DNA from: Synechococcus sp. CS-1329
GTDB lineage: Bacteria > Cyanobacteriota > Cyanobacteriia > PCC-6307 > Cyanobiaceae
DNA: 64,000 bases
Direction: 5' to 3'
NCBI RefSeq assembly: GCF_025128055.1
Contig: NZ_JAHLYS010000032.1
Location: 1-64,000 of the forward strand
In this document: positions 51,156 through 59,614 of the stretch, in pieces
How positions within the stretch are numbered: position 1 is the first letter of the stretch
How the letters are laid out: every line of letters starts with the position of its first letter
Notes under the pieces: model-generated
What the model was told of the DNA's origin: nothing
The model's input: only the letters and a program-made list of their open reading frames with translations
The model's database searches: none
Translations under genes and position numbers: made by a program

Positions 51156-51380
51156 ATGCTGCTGCGCCTGCGCCTGTTGCTCACCAGCTTCGGCGGCGGC
51201 CTGCTGCTGCTGGTGATCCTCTGCCTCGGTGCCCAGAACCTGGAGGATCGTCCCAGCCTGCGGCTGGGCTTCGGCCGCAGTGCGCCCCTGCCCAGCGGCT
51301 TCCTGGTGGGGCTGGCCCTGGCGGCGGGGGTGATCAGCGGCGGCAGCGCCACGGCTCTGCTGCTGCCCCGCCGGGACTGA
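51156..51380 (+). CDS. Small two-helix membrane protein of unknown function
   Basis: 74 residues. Two hydrophobic segments (LLLTSFGGGLLLLVILCLGAQN and FLVGLALAAGVISGGSATALLL) are joined by a polar loop. The arrangement resembles LapA-like small membrane proteins. An in-frame TTG two codons earlier is also possible. It converges on a regulator-like gene, 9 bases apart. Confidence 0.6.
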   Translation: MLLRLRLLLTSFGGGLLLLVILCLGAQNLEDRPSLRLGFGRSAPLPSGFLVGLALAAGVISGGSATALLLPRRD

Positions 51381-51389
51381 CCGGCGGGA

Positions 51390-52265
51390 TCAGCCGCCGG
51401 GGAGGGCGTAGAGCGCCCCCTCCAGCACCACGCGGGTGATGCCCTGGCCCACCAGATAGGTGGCGGTGCGCTGGATCACCTGGCTGTCGGGCATCTTGAT
51501 CACCCGCTGGGTGCGGCCGCACTGGCGCTTGGCCTGACGCGGATTGGCGAACACCACCAGGGCCTGACGCGCCTGCTCATCGTCGGGGAGGGCACCGAGT
51601 TCGGGGAAATCACTCAGGGGCCTGGCCTGCAGCTCCACCGTCTTATCCACCAGCATGTAGAGGCTGGCGGGCAGGGGAGCGCTCTCCAGCGGCTGACAGA
51701 CCACCGCCGAGCGCTCCTGGAGCCCCGCCGCCGCAGCGCTGAAGTGGGCACCCGCCACCACGGGCACCATCGTGAAGACATTGCCCTCAGCGTCGGTGTC
51801 ATCACCGTCATCACCGTCGTCGCCTTCACCGTCGTCGCTGTCGCTGTCGTCGCCGAAGTCATCGGCGTCATCAATCGCCAGCACACCGGGGCCGGAGCCG
51901 TCCTCGTCGCTGTCGGCATCGAGCTCGCTGACCGCCTCGAGATTGAGATTGAGATCGAGATCGCCGGCGGGACTGGCCGCAGAGGCGGATTCGGGTTGGG
52001 GATCGGCCGGGCCGGGATCTGATGCCGGTGGTGCGAGTGCGGCCGCAAGGGCCACCTCCAGGGGGGCTTCCAGCTGAGCCACGGGGCGGCCGCGCTCCTT
52101 CTTGAGCTGCTCGTAAAGCTCGGGGTCGAGGGCGACTTTCACCACCCGCGTCACCGTGTTGGGGCTGCAGCCATAGCTGTCAGCGAGGGCCGCGCTGGAT
52201 TCACCGGCCCGCCACCGCTGCACCAGCTCCTGTTTCTGGGCATCACTGAGCCGGGAGGCCACCAT
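51390..52265 (-). CDS. Helix-turn-helix protein with an acidic linker
   Basis: 291 residues from MVASRLSDAQKQEL. The N-terminal resolvase/homeodomain-like helix-turn-helix spans about 3-45 (DAQKQELVQRWRAGESSAALADSYGCSPNTVTRVVKVAL). A middle stretch (about 85-165) is low-complexity, very Asp/Ser/Glu-rich, with DDGDDGDD runs. The C-terminal half (about 170-291) is an ordered domain of unknown type (LQERSAVVCQPLESAPLPASLYMLVDKTVEL, and CGRTQRVIKMPDSQVIQRTATYLV). It is probably a DNA-binding regulator or architectural protein; the binding target is unknown. Confidence 0.7.
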   Translation of the reverse strand: MVASRLSDAQKQELVQRWRAGESSAALADSYGCSPNTVTRVVKVALDPELYEQLKKERGRPVAQLEAPLEVALAAALAPPASDPGPADPQPESASAASPAGDLDLNLNLEAVSELDADSDEDGSGPGVLAIDDADDFGDDSDSDDGEGDDGDDGDDTDAEGNVFTMVPVVAGAHFSAAAAGLQERSAVVCQPLESAPLPASLYMLVDKTVELQARPLSDFPELGALPDDEQARQALVVFANPRQAKRQCGRTQRVIKMPDSQVIQRTATYLVGQGITRVVLEGALYALPGG

Positions 52266-52305
52266 GGAACAAGTCGCGCAGCGGACCAATCTAGGCTGAT
52301 GCGAT

Positions 52306-52379
52306 GGGCCGTTAGCTCAGCTGGATAGAGCATGCGACTTCTAATCGCACGGTCGCTGGTTCGAATCCAGCACGGCCCG
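52306..52379 (+). tRNA. trnR-UCU: tRNA-Arg (anticodon TCT)
   Basis: A 74-base cloverleaf: acceptor GGGCCGT with ACGGCCC, D arm GCTCAGCTGGATAGAGC, anticodon stem TGCGA/TCGCA with loop CTTCTAA (anticodon TCT, reading AGA/AGG), T arm CTGGTTCGAATCCAG, discriminator G. CCA is not encoded. Confidence 0.97.
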
Positions 52380-52392
52380 TTCCCCCATCCCC

Positions 52393-52414
52393 GGCTGCTG
52401 GTGCGCCAGCAGCC
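52393..52414. repeat. 9-bp hairpin after tRNA-Arg
   Basis: Arms GGCTGCTGG and CCAGCAGCC with a 4-base loop, 13 bases after the tRNA. No T run follows. It may help end or process the tRNA transcript. Confidence 0.5.
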
Positions 52415-52521
52415 CCACCAGCATTCCCTGACTGGAGCCTTATTCGGTAGCAGAAGCGCCGCCCGCTCTGGTGATTTGCCAACAGCGTTGATAAATCTTT
52501 TAACTCCGAGTGGCCCATTCC

Positions 52522-53010
52522 ATGGCCCTGACACGACGCGTCGAACTGGTGCCGCTGGAGCGCACCGCCTCAGGCAATGCCCTCTTCAGCCTCGCCCAGC
52601 CCAGCGACGAAACCCTGATCGCTGATCTTGCCCCCCATCAGCCCGCCTCGATCTTCTGCCACCGCCGCCAGACCGACCAACTCATCCTGCTGCGCGGTTC
52701 GCTCGAACTGGTGGTGCTGGAGGACGGCCGGCTGCTGCGCATCCCCCTGCGCGAAGACGAACCAATGCTGGTGCGCATCCCTCCCGGCGTTCCCCACGGG
52801 GCGATCAACACCAGCCGCCACTACGCCACGGTGGTGAATGCCGTGTTGCGCCATGGCCCCCCTGACCCCCGCGATTACAAGCCGCGGCCCCTGCCCCACA
52901 GCCTGAGGGCCCAGTGGCAGGAGCTCATGGGCGAGCCCGCTCCAGCAGGTCCTCCGCGGCCGGCAGACGCAGACGATCGGCCCAGCCACAGCGCTCCAGG
53001 CCGCGGATGA
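52522..53010 (+). CDS. Cupin-fold protein
   Basis: 162 residues from the ATG at 52522. A single cupin barrel (about 40-130): SIFCHRRQTDQLILLRGSLELVVL, IPLREDEPMLVRIPPGVPHGAINTSRHYATVVNAV. The His/Glu pattern PGVPHGA fits one metal ligand set, but other ligands are not certain. The C-terminal 35 residues are Pro/Ala/Asp-rich and overlap the 3' end of the desaturase gene by 86 bases; they may be unstructured. The substrate is unknown. The promoter lies between tRNA-Arg and this gene. Confidence 0.65.
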   Translation: MALTRRVELVPLERTASGNALFSLAQPSDETLIADLAPHQPASIFCHRRQTDQLILLRGSLELVVLEDGRLLRIPLREDEPMLVRIPPGVPHGAINTSRHYATVVNAVLRHGPPDPRDYKPRPLPHSLRAQWQELMGEPAPAGPPRPADADDRPSHSAPGRG

Positions 53011-53803
53011 AGAGATAGGTGGGGTCGGGCAACCGGCGCAGGCGCCCCCCGCGCACGCTGTAGCCCTGCCGCACCGACCACTGGAAGGCGTGGTGCAGGT
53101 TATGCCAGCCCTCGCCGAGGGTGATCAGCGCCACCCAGCCGTTGTTGCGGCTCATGTCGTCGGTGAGGAACGGCCGCTCACCGGAGAGGTGGGCCACGGA
53201 ATTCACCGTGGCCACCCCGTGGAAAAGCAGGGTGGTGCTGAGGAAGAAGGCCGCCAGCCACTCCAGACCACCCAGCGCATACGACAGGCCGCCCAGGGCC
53301 ACCAGCGGCAGGAAATGCAGCCGATCGATCAGGCGCATCACCGGATCGGCCTCCACATCGGCGGGCAGCCGCTCGGGGAAAAACGACGGCACCAGCAGCC
53401 AGCCCACCTGCGAGTGCCAGAACCCGCTCAGGCCCGACCGGGGCGCCAGGGGGGAGTGGGGGTCAAGGCCGGTGTCGACATGGCGGTGGTGGGCCAGGTG
53501 GTGGGCCTTCCACCAGCTCGGACCCATCTGCCCCGACGAAGCCCCCACCAATGAGCCGATCCAGTGCACCGCCCTGGGGGCCCTGTAGCTGCCATGAGTG
53601 ATCAGGCGGTGATAGATCGCGGTGGTGGCCAGCATCCGGATCAGGTAGAGGGCCAGAGCCCAACCGGCGGCCGCCAGGCTCAGCCCGGTGACCAGCAGCA
53701 GCAGGCAACCGATGTGCGACACCAGGATGAAGACCGGACCCAGCGAGTAGAGAAATCGAGTGAGACCGGTGTTCAGGGCGAAGCTCTGTGAAGAGAAGTT
53801 CAC
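52925..53803 (-). CDS. Acyl-lipid or acyl-CoA delta-9-type fatty acid desaturase
   Basis: 292 residues from GTG at 53803. The three histidine boxes that bind the di-iron centre are seen: HRLITH (65-70), HHLAHH (101-106) and HNLHH (near 255). Hydrophobic pairs lie on either side. The family inserts the first double bond in membrane fatty acids (DesC-like), needed for membrane fluidity in cold. Its open frame upstream is antisense to hoxE and not used. It is divergent to hoxE, with starts 66 bases apart. Its last 86 bases overlap the cupin gene tail. Confidence 0.9.
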   Translation of the reverse strand: MNFSSQSFALNTGLTRFLYSLGPVFILVSHIGCLLLLVTGLSLAAAGWALALYLIRMLATTAIYHRLITHGSYRAPRAVHWIGSLVGASSGQMGPSWWKAHHLAHHRHVDTGLDPHSPLAPRSGLSGFWHSQVGWLLVPSFFPERLPADVEADPVMRLIDRLHFLPLVALGGLSYALGGLEWLAAFFLSTTLLFHGVATVNSVAHLSGERPFLTDDMSRNNGWVALITLGEGWHNLHHAFQWSVRQGYSVRGGRLRRLPDPTYLFIRGLERCGWADRLRLPAAEDLLERARP

Positions 53804-53869
53804 GTTAGGTGCTGGTCCTGGGGGGGCGAGCCCGCCCTTCCTAGTCTTGAAGTCTGGGTTCGGGTCCCC

Positions 53870-54340
53870 ATGGCCACCGCCAGTGCCCCCTTTGCGGCCC
53901 TCGAGCCCCTGCTGCGGCGTCACCACGGCCGCGCCGATGCCCTGATCGAGGTGCTCCACGGCGCCCAGCAGTGCTACGGCCACCTCAGCGATCCGCTGCT
54001 GCGTCACGTGGCGGCGCGTCTGCAGCTGCCCCTCAGCCGGGTGAAGGGAACCGCCAGCTTTTACCACCTCTTCCGCTTCCAGCCGCCGGCCCGCCACCGC
54101 TGCGTGGTCTGCACCGGTACCGCCTGCCAGATCCAAGGGGCCCCGGCCCTGGTCGCCGCCATGGAGGAGGGCCTGGGGCTGAAGCTGGGCGCCAGGCGCG
54201 GGGATGGCTGGGCGAGCCTCTCGGAGGTGCGCTGCCTGGGCACCTGCAGCGACGCGCCCCTGGTGCAGATCGATGACAGCATCGGCCGCCAGCAGACCGT
54301 CGCCGGCCTGCGCCGCTGGCTGCAGGAGCTGGAGCCATGA
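53870..54340 (+). CDS. hoxE: Bidirectional hydrogenase subunit HoxE
   Basis: 156 residues, similar to NuoE. A helical N-terminal part (CYGHLSDPLLRHVAARLQLPLSRVKGTASFYHLF) is followed by a 2Fe-2S thioredoxin-like domain with Cys in VCTGTACQIQG and RCLGTCSDAP (C-x4-C and C-x3-C). It is part of the diaphorase module that exchanges electrons between the NiFe hydrogenase and NAD(P)H or ferredoxin/flavodoxin. It is first in the hox operon; hoxF starts inside its stop (ATGA). Confidence 0.95.
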   Translation: MATASAPFAALEPLLRRHHGRADALIEVLHGAQQCYGHLSDPLLRHVAARLQLPLSRVKGTASFYHLFRFQPPARHRCVVCTGTACQIQGAPALVAAMEEGLGLKLGARRGDGWASLSEVRCLGTCSDAPLVQIDDSIGRQQTVAGLRRWLQELEP

Positions 54341-55917
54341 CCGGCCTGCGCTGCTGCGCTTCAGCGGGCTGCCTGGCCCGAGGCTCCGGCGCCTTGATGG
54401 GGGTCCTCGAAACGGCCATCTCCAGAGGCGAACTGGGGGACCAGATCCAGCTGCGACCGGTGGGCTGCCTGGGCCCCTGCAGCCAGGGCCCCCTGCTTGC
54501 CCTCGATCCCGATGGCGATCTCTATGCCGGTGTGGACCCGCAGGACGCCGAAACCCTGGTGGCCGCTCTGGCCCGGCGGCTGCATCAGAGCTCTGACCAG
54601 GCGACGCCCCTGGAGTGGGCCCCCGCCAGAGGCGAGCGCCTGGATCTCAGAGCGCCGTTCTTCCAGCGGCAACGGCGAATCGTGCTGGAGCACTGCGGTC
54701 TGATCGATCCCACCGACCTGGAGCAGGCGATCGCCGTGGGGGCCTACGGCCAGCTGGAGCGGGTGCTGCAGAGCTGGAGCCCGGAGCAGGTGGTGACGGA
54801 ACTGCAGCGCAGCGGCCTGCGCGGCCGTGGCGGCGCCGGCTATCCCACCGGTCTGAAATGGGCCACCGTGGCCCGCATGCCCGGGGCCCGCAAGGTGGTG
54901 GTCTGCAACGCCGATGAAGGCGATCCCGGCGCCTTCATGGACCGCGCCGTGCTGGAAGGCGATCCCCATCGGGTGCTGGAGGGAATGGCGATCGCCGCTT
55001 ATGCGGTGGGGGCCGACCACGGGTTCATCTACATCCGCGCCGAATACGAGCTGGCGATCGAGAGGCTGCGCCTGGCGATCGAGCAGGCCGTAGACCGGGG
55101 CCGGCTCGGGGCGGCGCTGTTCGGCACGGGTTTCGGCTTCACGCTGGAGCTGCGGGTGGGGGCCGGCGCCTATGTCTGCGGCGAGGAAACGGCACTGATC
55201 GCCTCGATCGAGGGCAAACGTGGCACGCCGCGCCCCAGGCCCCCCTATCCCGCTGAGCTCGGCGTGGGCGGGAGACCCACCCTGATCAACAACGTCGAGA
55301 CCTTCGCCAACGTGGCGCCGATCCTGCGGGAAGGCGCCGACTGGTTCGCCGCCATCGGCACCGCCGGCAGCAGCGGCACCAAGGTGTTCAGCCTCACCGG
55401 CCACGTGCGCCGCGGCGGCCTGGTGGAAGTGCCGATGGGCACCAGCCTGGCCACGGTCGTGCTGGAGATGGGCGAGGGCAGCCCGCACGGCTCCGCCGTC
55501 AAAGCGGTGCAGACCGGCGGACCGTCCGGGGGCTGCGTGCCGGCCGATCGGCTCGACACCCGACTCGACTACGAAAGCCTCCAGTCCCTGGGCACGATCA
55601 TGGGTTCCGGCGGCATGGTGGTGCTGGATCAGAACACCGACATGGTGGCTCTGGCCGCCTATTTCATGGCCTTCTGCCGTGAGGAGTCGTGCGGCAAGTG
55701 CGTGCCGTGCCGCGCCGGCACCGTGCAGCTCCACGGGCTGCTGGAGAAGATCCTGGCTGGCCAAGCCAGCCAGGCCGACCTCGATCAGCTCGAAACCCTC
55801 GGGGCGATGGTGATGGACACCAGCCTCTGCGGCCTGGGCCAGAGCGCTCCCAAGCCGATGCTGAGCACCCTGCGCTACTTCCGTGGCGACTACCTCGCCC
55901 GGCTGGGGGCGCCATGA
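54337..55917 (+). CDS. hoxF: Bidirectional hydrogenase diaphorase subunit HoxF
   Basis: 526 residues. N-terminal thioredoxin-like 2Fe-2S half (CCASAGCLARGSG, VGCLGPCSQGPLL), then the NuoF fold: GLRGRGGAGYPTGLKW (NADH-binding loop), VCNADEGDPGAFMDR (FMN), YVCGEETALIASIEGKRGTPRPRPPYPAELG and the 4Fe-4S site EESCGKCVPCRAGT with a fourth Cys at SLCGLGQ. It oxidises or reduces NAD(P)H. It overlaps hoxE and hoxU by 4 bases each, indicating stoichiometric synthesis. Confidence 0.97.
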   Translation: MTGLRCCASAGCLARGSGALMGVLETAISRGELGDQIQLRPVGCLGPCSQGPLLALDPDGDLYAGVDPQDAETLVAALARRLHQSSDQATPLEWAPARGERLDLRAPFFQRQRRIVLEHCGLIDPTDLEQAIAVGAYGQLERVLQSWSPEQVVTELQRSGLRGRGGAGYPTGLKWATVARMPGARKVVVCNADEGDPGAFMDRAVLEGDPHRVLEGMAIAAYAVGADHGFIYIRAEYELAIERLRLAIEQAVDRGRLGAALFGTGFGFTLELRVGAGAYVCGEETALIASIEGKRGTPRPRPPYPAELGVGGRPTLINNVETFANVAPILREGADWFAAIGTAGSSGTKVFSLTGHVRRGGLVEVPMGTSLATVVLEMGEGSPHGSAVKAVQTGGPSGGCVPADRLDTRLDYESLQSLGTIMGSGGMVVLDQNTDMVALAAYFMAFCREESCGKCVPCRAGTVQLHGLLEKILAGQASQADLDQLETLGAMVMDTSLCGLGQSAPKPMLSTLRYFRGDYLARLGAP

Positions 55918-56630
55918 GCGTGCGCACCCTGCGCATCGACGGCCGCGACGTGGCCAGCGCCGATGGCGCCACGGTGCTGGAGGCCGCGCGCGTCGCCGGC
56001 GTGGCCATCCCCACCCTCTGCCACCTGGAGGGGCTCTCGCCCGTGGCCGCCTGCCGCCTCTGCCTGGTGGAGATCGAGGGCAGCCCCAAACTCCAGCCGG
56101 CCTGCATCACCCCGGTGAGCGAGGGCCTGGTGGTGCACACCGCCACTCCCCGCCTCAGGGAGATCCGGCGGACCGTGATCGAGCTGCTGTTCACCGAGGG
56201 CAACCATGTCTGCTCGGTCTGCGTAGCCAACGGCCATTGCGAACTGCAGGACCGCGCCGTGGAAGTGGGCATGGACCACGCCCGCCTGCCCTACCGCTTC
56301 CCTGATCGCCCCGTCGACCTCTCCCACCCGCGCTTCGGGCTCGACCACAACCGCTGCATCCTCTGCAGCCGCTGCGTGCGCGTCTGCGACGAGGTGGAGG
56401 GAGCCCACGTCTGGGACGTGGCCTGGCGGGGGGAGCACTGCCGGATCATCGCCGGACTCGATCAGCCCTGGGGCTCCGTGGATGCCTGCACCGACTGCGG
56501 CAAGTGCGTCATGGTCTGCCCCACCGGCGCCCTGTTCCACAAGGGCGACAGCGAGGGGGAGAAGCACGAGGATCCCAGCCGGCTGGCGGCCCTGCAGAGG
56601 GCCCGCCATGCCCGCCAGGAGGCCCCATGA
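55914..56630 (+). CDS. hoxU: Bidirectional hydrogenase subunit HoxU
   Basis: 238 residues. N-terminal 2Fe-2S domain (IPTLCHLEGLSPVAACRLCLVE, Cys, then PACITPV), a NuoG-like H-Cx3-C region (FTEGNHVCSVCVANGHCELQ) and a two-cluster ferredoxin-type region (NRCILCSRCVRVCDE and DACTDCGKCVMVCPTGALF). It carries electrons between HoxF and HoxY. The start is placed at 55914, inside the hoxF stop. Confidence 0.96.
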   Translation: MSVRTLRIDGRDVASADGATVLEAARVAGVAIPTLCHLEGLSPVAACRLCLVEIEGSPKLQPACITPVSEGLVVHTATPRLREIRRTVIELLFTEGNHVCSVCVANGHCELQDRAVEVGMDHARLPYRFPDRPVDLSHPRFGLDHNRCILCSRCVRVCDEVEGAHVWDVAWRGEHCRIIAGLDQPWGSVDACTDCGKCVMVCPTGALFHKGDSEGEKHEDPSRLAALQRARHARQEAP

Positions 56631-57193
56631 GCCAACCCGCGAAGCTGCCGAAGCTGCGTCTGGCCACGGTCTGGCTGGCGGGTTGCTCCGGCTGCCACAT
56701 GTCGTTCCTGGATCTCGACGAGTGGCTGATCGAGCTGGCGCCGCGCATCGAGATGGTCTTCTCGCCGATCGCCTCCGACACCAAGACCTACCCCGAAGAC
56801 GTGGATGTGGCCCTGGTGGAGGGGGGCGTGGGCAACAGCGACAACCTGGCCCTGATCCACCAGGTGCGCCAGCGCACCCGCCTGCTGGTGTCCTTCGGCG
56901 ACTGCGCCATCACCGCCAACGTGCCGGGCCTGCGCAACCCGCTCGCAGGTCCGGCCGCCGTACTGGATCGCTCCTACCTGGAGCTGGCCGACGGCAGCGC
57001 CCAGTGGCCCCACGCTCCGGGCCTGGTGCCCGAGCTGCTGGAGCGGGTGCTGCCGGTGCACGAGCTGGTGCCGGTGGATCTGTTTCTGCCGGGTTGCCCC
57101 CCGCCGGCCGAGCGCATCCGCGCCGTGCTGGAGGCCCTGCTGCGGGGCGAGCAGCCGCTGATGGAGGGGGCGGAGATGATCCGCTTCGGCTGA
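56627..57193 (+). CDS. hoxY: NiFe hydrogenase small subunit HoxY
   Basis: 188 residues. Short small subunit with one proximal 4Fe-4S site: WLAGCSGCHMSFLD (first two Cys), VSFGDCAIT (Cys) and LPGCPPPAERI (Cys). The family lacks the long Tat leader, so the enzyme stays in the cytoplasm. It overlaps hoxU by 4 bases (ATGA). Confidence 0.96.
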   Translation: MSQPAKLPKLRLATVWLAGCSGCHMSFLDLDEWLIELAPRIEMVFSPIASDTKTYPEDVDVALVEGGVGNSDNLALIHQVRQRTRLLVSFGDCAITANVPGLRNPLAGPAAVLDRSYLELADGSAQWPHAPGLVPELLERVLPVHELVPVDLFLPGCPPPAERIRAVLEALLRGEQPLMEGAEMIRFG

Positions 57194-57196
57194 ACC

Positions 57197-58675
57197 ATGA
57201 CCCGCACGATCCTGATCGATCCGGTCACCCGCATCGAAGGCCACGCCAAGATCTCCATCCACCTCGATGCCGGCGGCGCTGTGACCGGCGCCCACTTCCA
57301 TGTGGGTGAATTCCGCGGCTTCGAGGCCTTTTGCGTCGGGCGGCCCTTCAGCGAGATGGCCGCGATCACGGCGCGCATCTGTGGCATCTGCCCGGTGAGC
57401 CACCTGCTGGCCGCGGCCAAGACCGGCGACCAGCTGCTGGTGGTCACGATTCCGCCGGCGGCGGAGCGGCTGCGGAGGCTGATGAACCTGGCCCAGATCA
57501 TCCAGTCGCACGCGCTCTCCTTCTTTCACCTCAGCAGCCCCGATTTCCTGCTGGGCTGGGACAGCGACCCGGCCCAGCACAATGTCTTCGGGCTGATCGC
57601 CGCCAATCCCGAGCTGGCCCGCGGCGGCATCCGTCTGCGCCAGTTCGGCCAGGCGGTGATCGAGCGGCTGGGGGGGCGCAAGATCCATCCGGCCTGGGCG
57701 GTGCCCGGAGGCGTGCGCAGCCCGCTGCAGCCCGATGACCGCGACTGGATCCGCTCACGCCTGAGCGAGGCCGTCGCCACCACCCGCGGCGCCCTCGATC
57801 TGTTCAAACGCCTGCTGGATGGGCCGCTGGCGGCGGAAGCCTCTGTGTTCGGCGACTTTCCCTCCCTGTTCATGGGGCTGGTGGGGCCGGATGGCCTGTG
57901 GGAGCATTACGGCGGCCGCCTGCGCCTGATCGACAGCACAGGCGCACTGGTGACGGCCGAGCTGCCGGCCGATGGTCTCAGCGCCGAGCAGCTGGGCGGC
58001 CTGCTGGCCGAAGCGGTGGACCCCTCCACCTACCTGAAGTTCCCCTATTACAAACCGCTGGGCCCTGAAGCGGGCAGCTACCGGGTGGGGCCGCTGGCCC
58101 GCCTCAACGTCTGCGAGCGCATCGGCCACGAGCAGGCCGACCGGGAGCTGCTGGAGCTGCGCCAGCGCGGCGGCCGGGTGGTCACCAGCTCATTTCTGTA
58201 TCACCAGGCCCGGCTGATCGAGATCCTCGCCGCCCTCGAAGCGATCGAAGCCCTGCTCGACGATCCCGCCCTGTGCGACCCCCATGTGCGCGCCCACGCC
58301 GGGGTGAATGCCCGCGAAGCGGTGGGCGTGAGCGAAGCGCCGCGCGGCACGCTTTTTCACCACTACCGCGTCGATTCAGACGGCCTGATCGAAGCGGTGA
58401 ACCTGATCATCGCCACCGGCCAGAACAACCGGGCGATGAACCGCACGATCACCCAGATCGCCCGCCACTTCATCCAGGCGGGTCCTGCCGAAGGCAGGGG
58501 CGCCGCAGCCGATCTGCCGGAGATCAGCGAGGGTCTGCTCAACCGGGTGGAGGCGGGCATCCGCTGCTTCGATCCCTGCCTGTCGTGCTCCACCCATGCC
58601 GCCGGCCAGATGCCCTTGCATGTGCAGTTGATCGGCCCTGAGGGGGAGCTGCTGCGCGAGCGCTGGCGGGATTGA
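57197..58675 (+). CDS. hoxH: NiFe hydrogenase large subunit HoxH
   Basis: 492 residues. Contains the two CxxC motifs that bind the NiFe centre: [10 protein letters not shown] near residue 63 and [10 protein letters not shown] near the C terminus. The ending after the SCSTH motif (about 25 residues, [10 protein letters not shown] to RWRD) is the extension removed by HoxW. It reversibly splits or forms H2. Start 3 bases after the hoxY stop, with hoxW overlapping the end (TTGA). Confidence 0.97.
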   Translation: MTRTILIDPVTRIEGHAKISIHLDAGGAVTGAHFHVGEFRGFEAFCVGRPFSEMAAITARICGICPVSHLLAAAKTGDQLLVVTIPPAAERLRRLMNLAQIIQSHALSFFHLSSPDFLLGWDSDPAQHNVFGLIAANPELARGGIRLRQFGQAVIERLGGRKIHPAWAVPGGVRSPLQPDDRDWIRSRLSEAVATTRGALDLFKRLLDGPLAAEASVFGDFPSLFMGLVGPDGLWEHYGGRLRLIDSTGALVTAELPADGLSAEQLGGLLAEAVDPSTYLKFPYYKPLGPEAGSYRVGPLARLNVCERIGHEQADRELLELRQRGGRVVTSSFLYHQARLIEILAALEAIEALLDDPALCDPHVRAHAGVNAREAVGVSEAPRGTLFHHYRVDSDGLIEAVNLIIATGQNNRAMNRTITQIARHFIQAGPAEGRGAAADLPEISEGLLNRVEAGIRCFDPCLSCSTHAAGQMPLHVQLIGPEGELLRERWRD

Positions 58676-59166
58676 GCCCTTCAGCGCGGCAGCGGCGGCA
58701 GCGGCACCTCGATCTGCTGATCGGCTGGGGCAACAGCCTCAGGCAGGACGACGGAGTGGGCCTCGCCATTGCCGAGCAGGTGCAGGGTTGGGGCCGGCCA
58801 GGGCTCAAAGTGCTGGCCATCCCCCAGCTCACGCCGGAGCTGGCACCACAGCTGGCGGCCGCGGACAGGGTCCTGTTCGTGGACGCGGTCCTGGCACCGG
58901 CCTGCCCGTCCCCAGGCTGGCGGCTGGAGCCGCTGGACACCTCAACGCAGGCCGTCAGGGCTGCTGGCGCCGGGCCTCTGAGCCACCACGCCAGCCCCGG
59001 CGCCCTGCTGCAGCTGAGCGGCTGCCTCTACGGCCGCACTCCTCCCGCCTGGCAGCTGCTGGTGCGCGCCCACTGCTGTGAGCTGGGGACGGAGCTCAGT
59101 GCCGCCACTGCCGCCCTGCTGCCCGAGGTGCTGGTGGCGGTGGGGCTCTGGTGCGGTGATGCATGA
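58672..59166 (+). CDS. hoxW: Hydrogenase maturation protease HoxW
   Basis: 164 residues from TTG at 58672. The HycI/HoxW signature [13 protein letters not shown] (Asp ligand to nickel), VLFVDAVL and the later SHHASPGAL His are in place. It clips the C-terminal extension of HoxH after nickel insertion. The translation start overlaps the hoxH stop. Confidence 0.9.
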   Translation: MSPSARQRRQRHLDLLIGWGNSLRQDDGVGLAIAEQVQGWGRPGLKVLAIPQLTPELAPQLAAADRVLFVDAVLAPACPSPGWRLEPLDTSTQAVRAAGAGPLSHHASPGALLQLSGCLYGRTPPAWQLLVRAHCCELGTELSAATAALLPEVLVAVGLWCGDA

Positions 59167-59500
59167 GCTGGCGCTGATGCAGGAGCTGCAGCGCATCGCC
59201 CTGGAGGCGGCGGCGGCCGAGGGAGCCCAGCGGATTCACAGCCTGCGGCTGCGGCTGGGGCGGCTCTGCGGAGTGGACCCGGACGCCCTGCGCTTCGCCT
59301 TTGAGGTGGTGATGGCCGATGAAGTGGCCGCAGGCGCCCGCCTGGAGCTGGAGTTGGTGCCCACCCTCTGCAGATGCGGGCCCTGCGGGGCGCCATTTGA
59401 ACCGGAGGATGTGATCCTGGCCTGCCCGCGCTGCGGCTCCCTGGCGGCAGAGGTGCTGGCGGGGCGGGAACTGGAGCTGATCGCGCTGGAGGTGTCGTGA
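59159..59500 (+). CDS. hypA: Hydrogenase nickel-insertion protein HypA
   Basis: 113 residues. [14 protein letters not shown] carries the nickel ligand His2 (MHE), followed by the zinc domain with LCRCGPCGAPFEP and CPRCGS. It hands nickel to HoxH with HypB. It overlaps hoxW by 8 bases. The next plus-strand genes of this set (hypB, hypF) come only after the inverted insert of 59.6-61.2 kb. Confidence 0.93.
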   Translation: MHELALMQELQRIALEAAAAEGAQRIHSLRLRLGRLCGVDPDALRFAFEVVMADEVAAGARLELELVPTLCRCGPCGAPFEPEDVILACPRCGSLAAEVLAGRELELIALEVS

Positions 59501-59614
59501 TGGCAACGTTCCCAGCCATGAGGCAGTGCAGCTGGCGACTGGAGCCTGAGGGCACAGATTCAGTTTCTGTTCCCCCGCTGATTCTGCACTTTCAAGGGAC
59601 TGCAACCAAGCACG

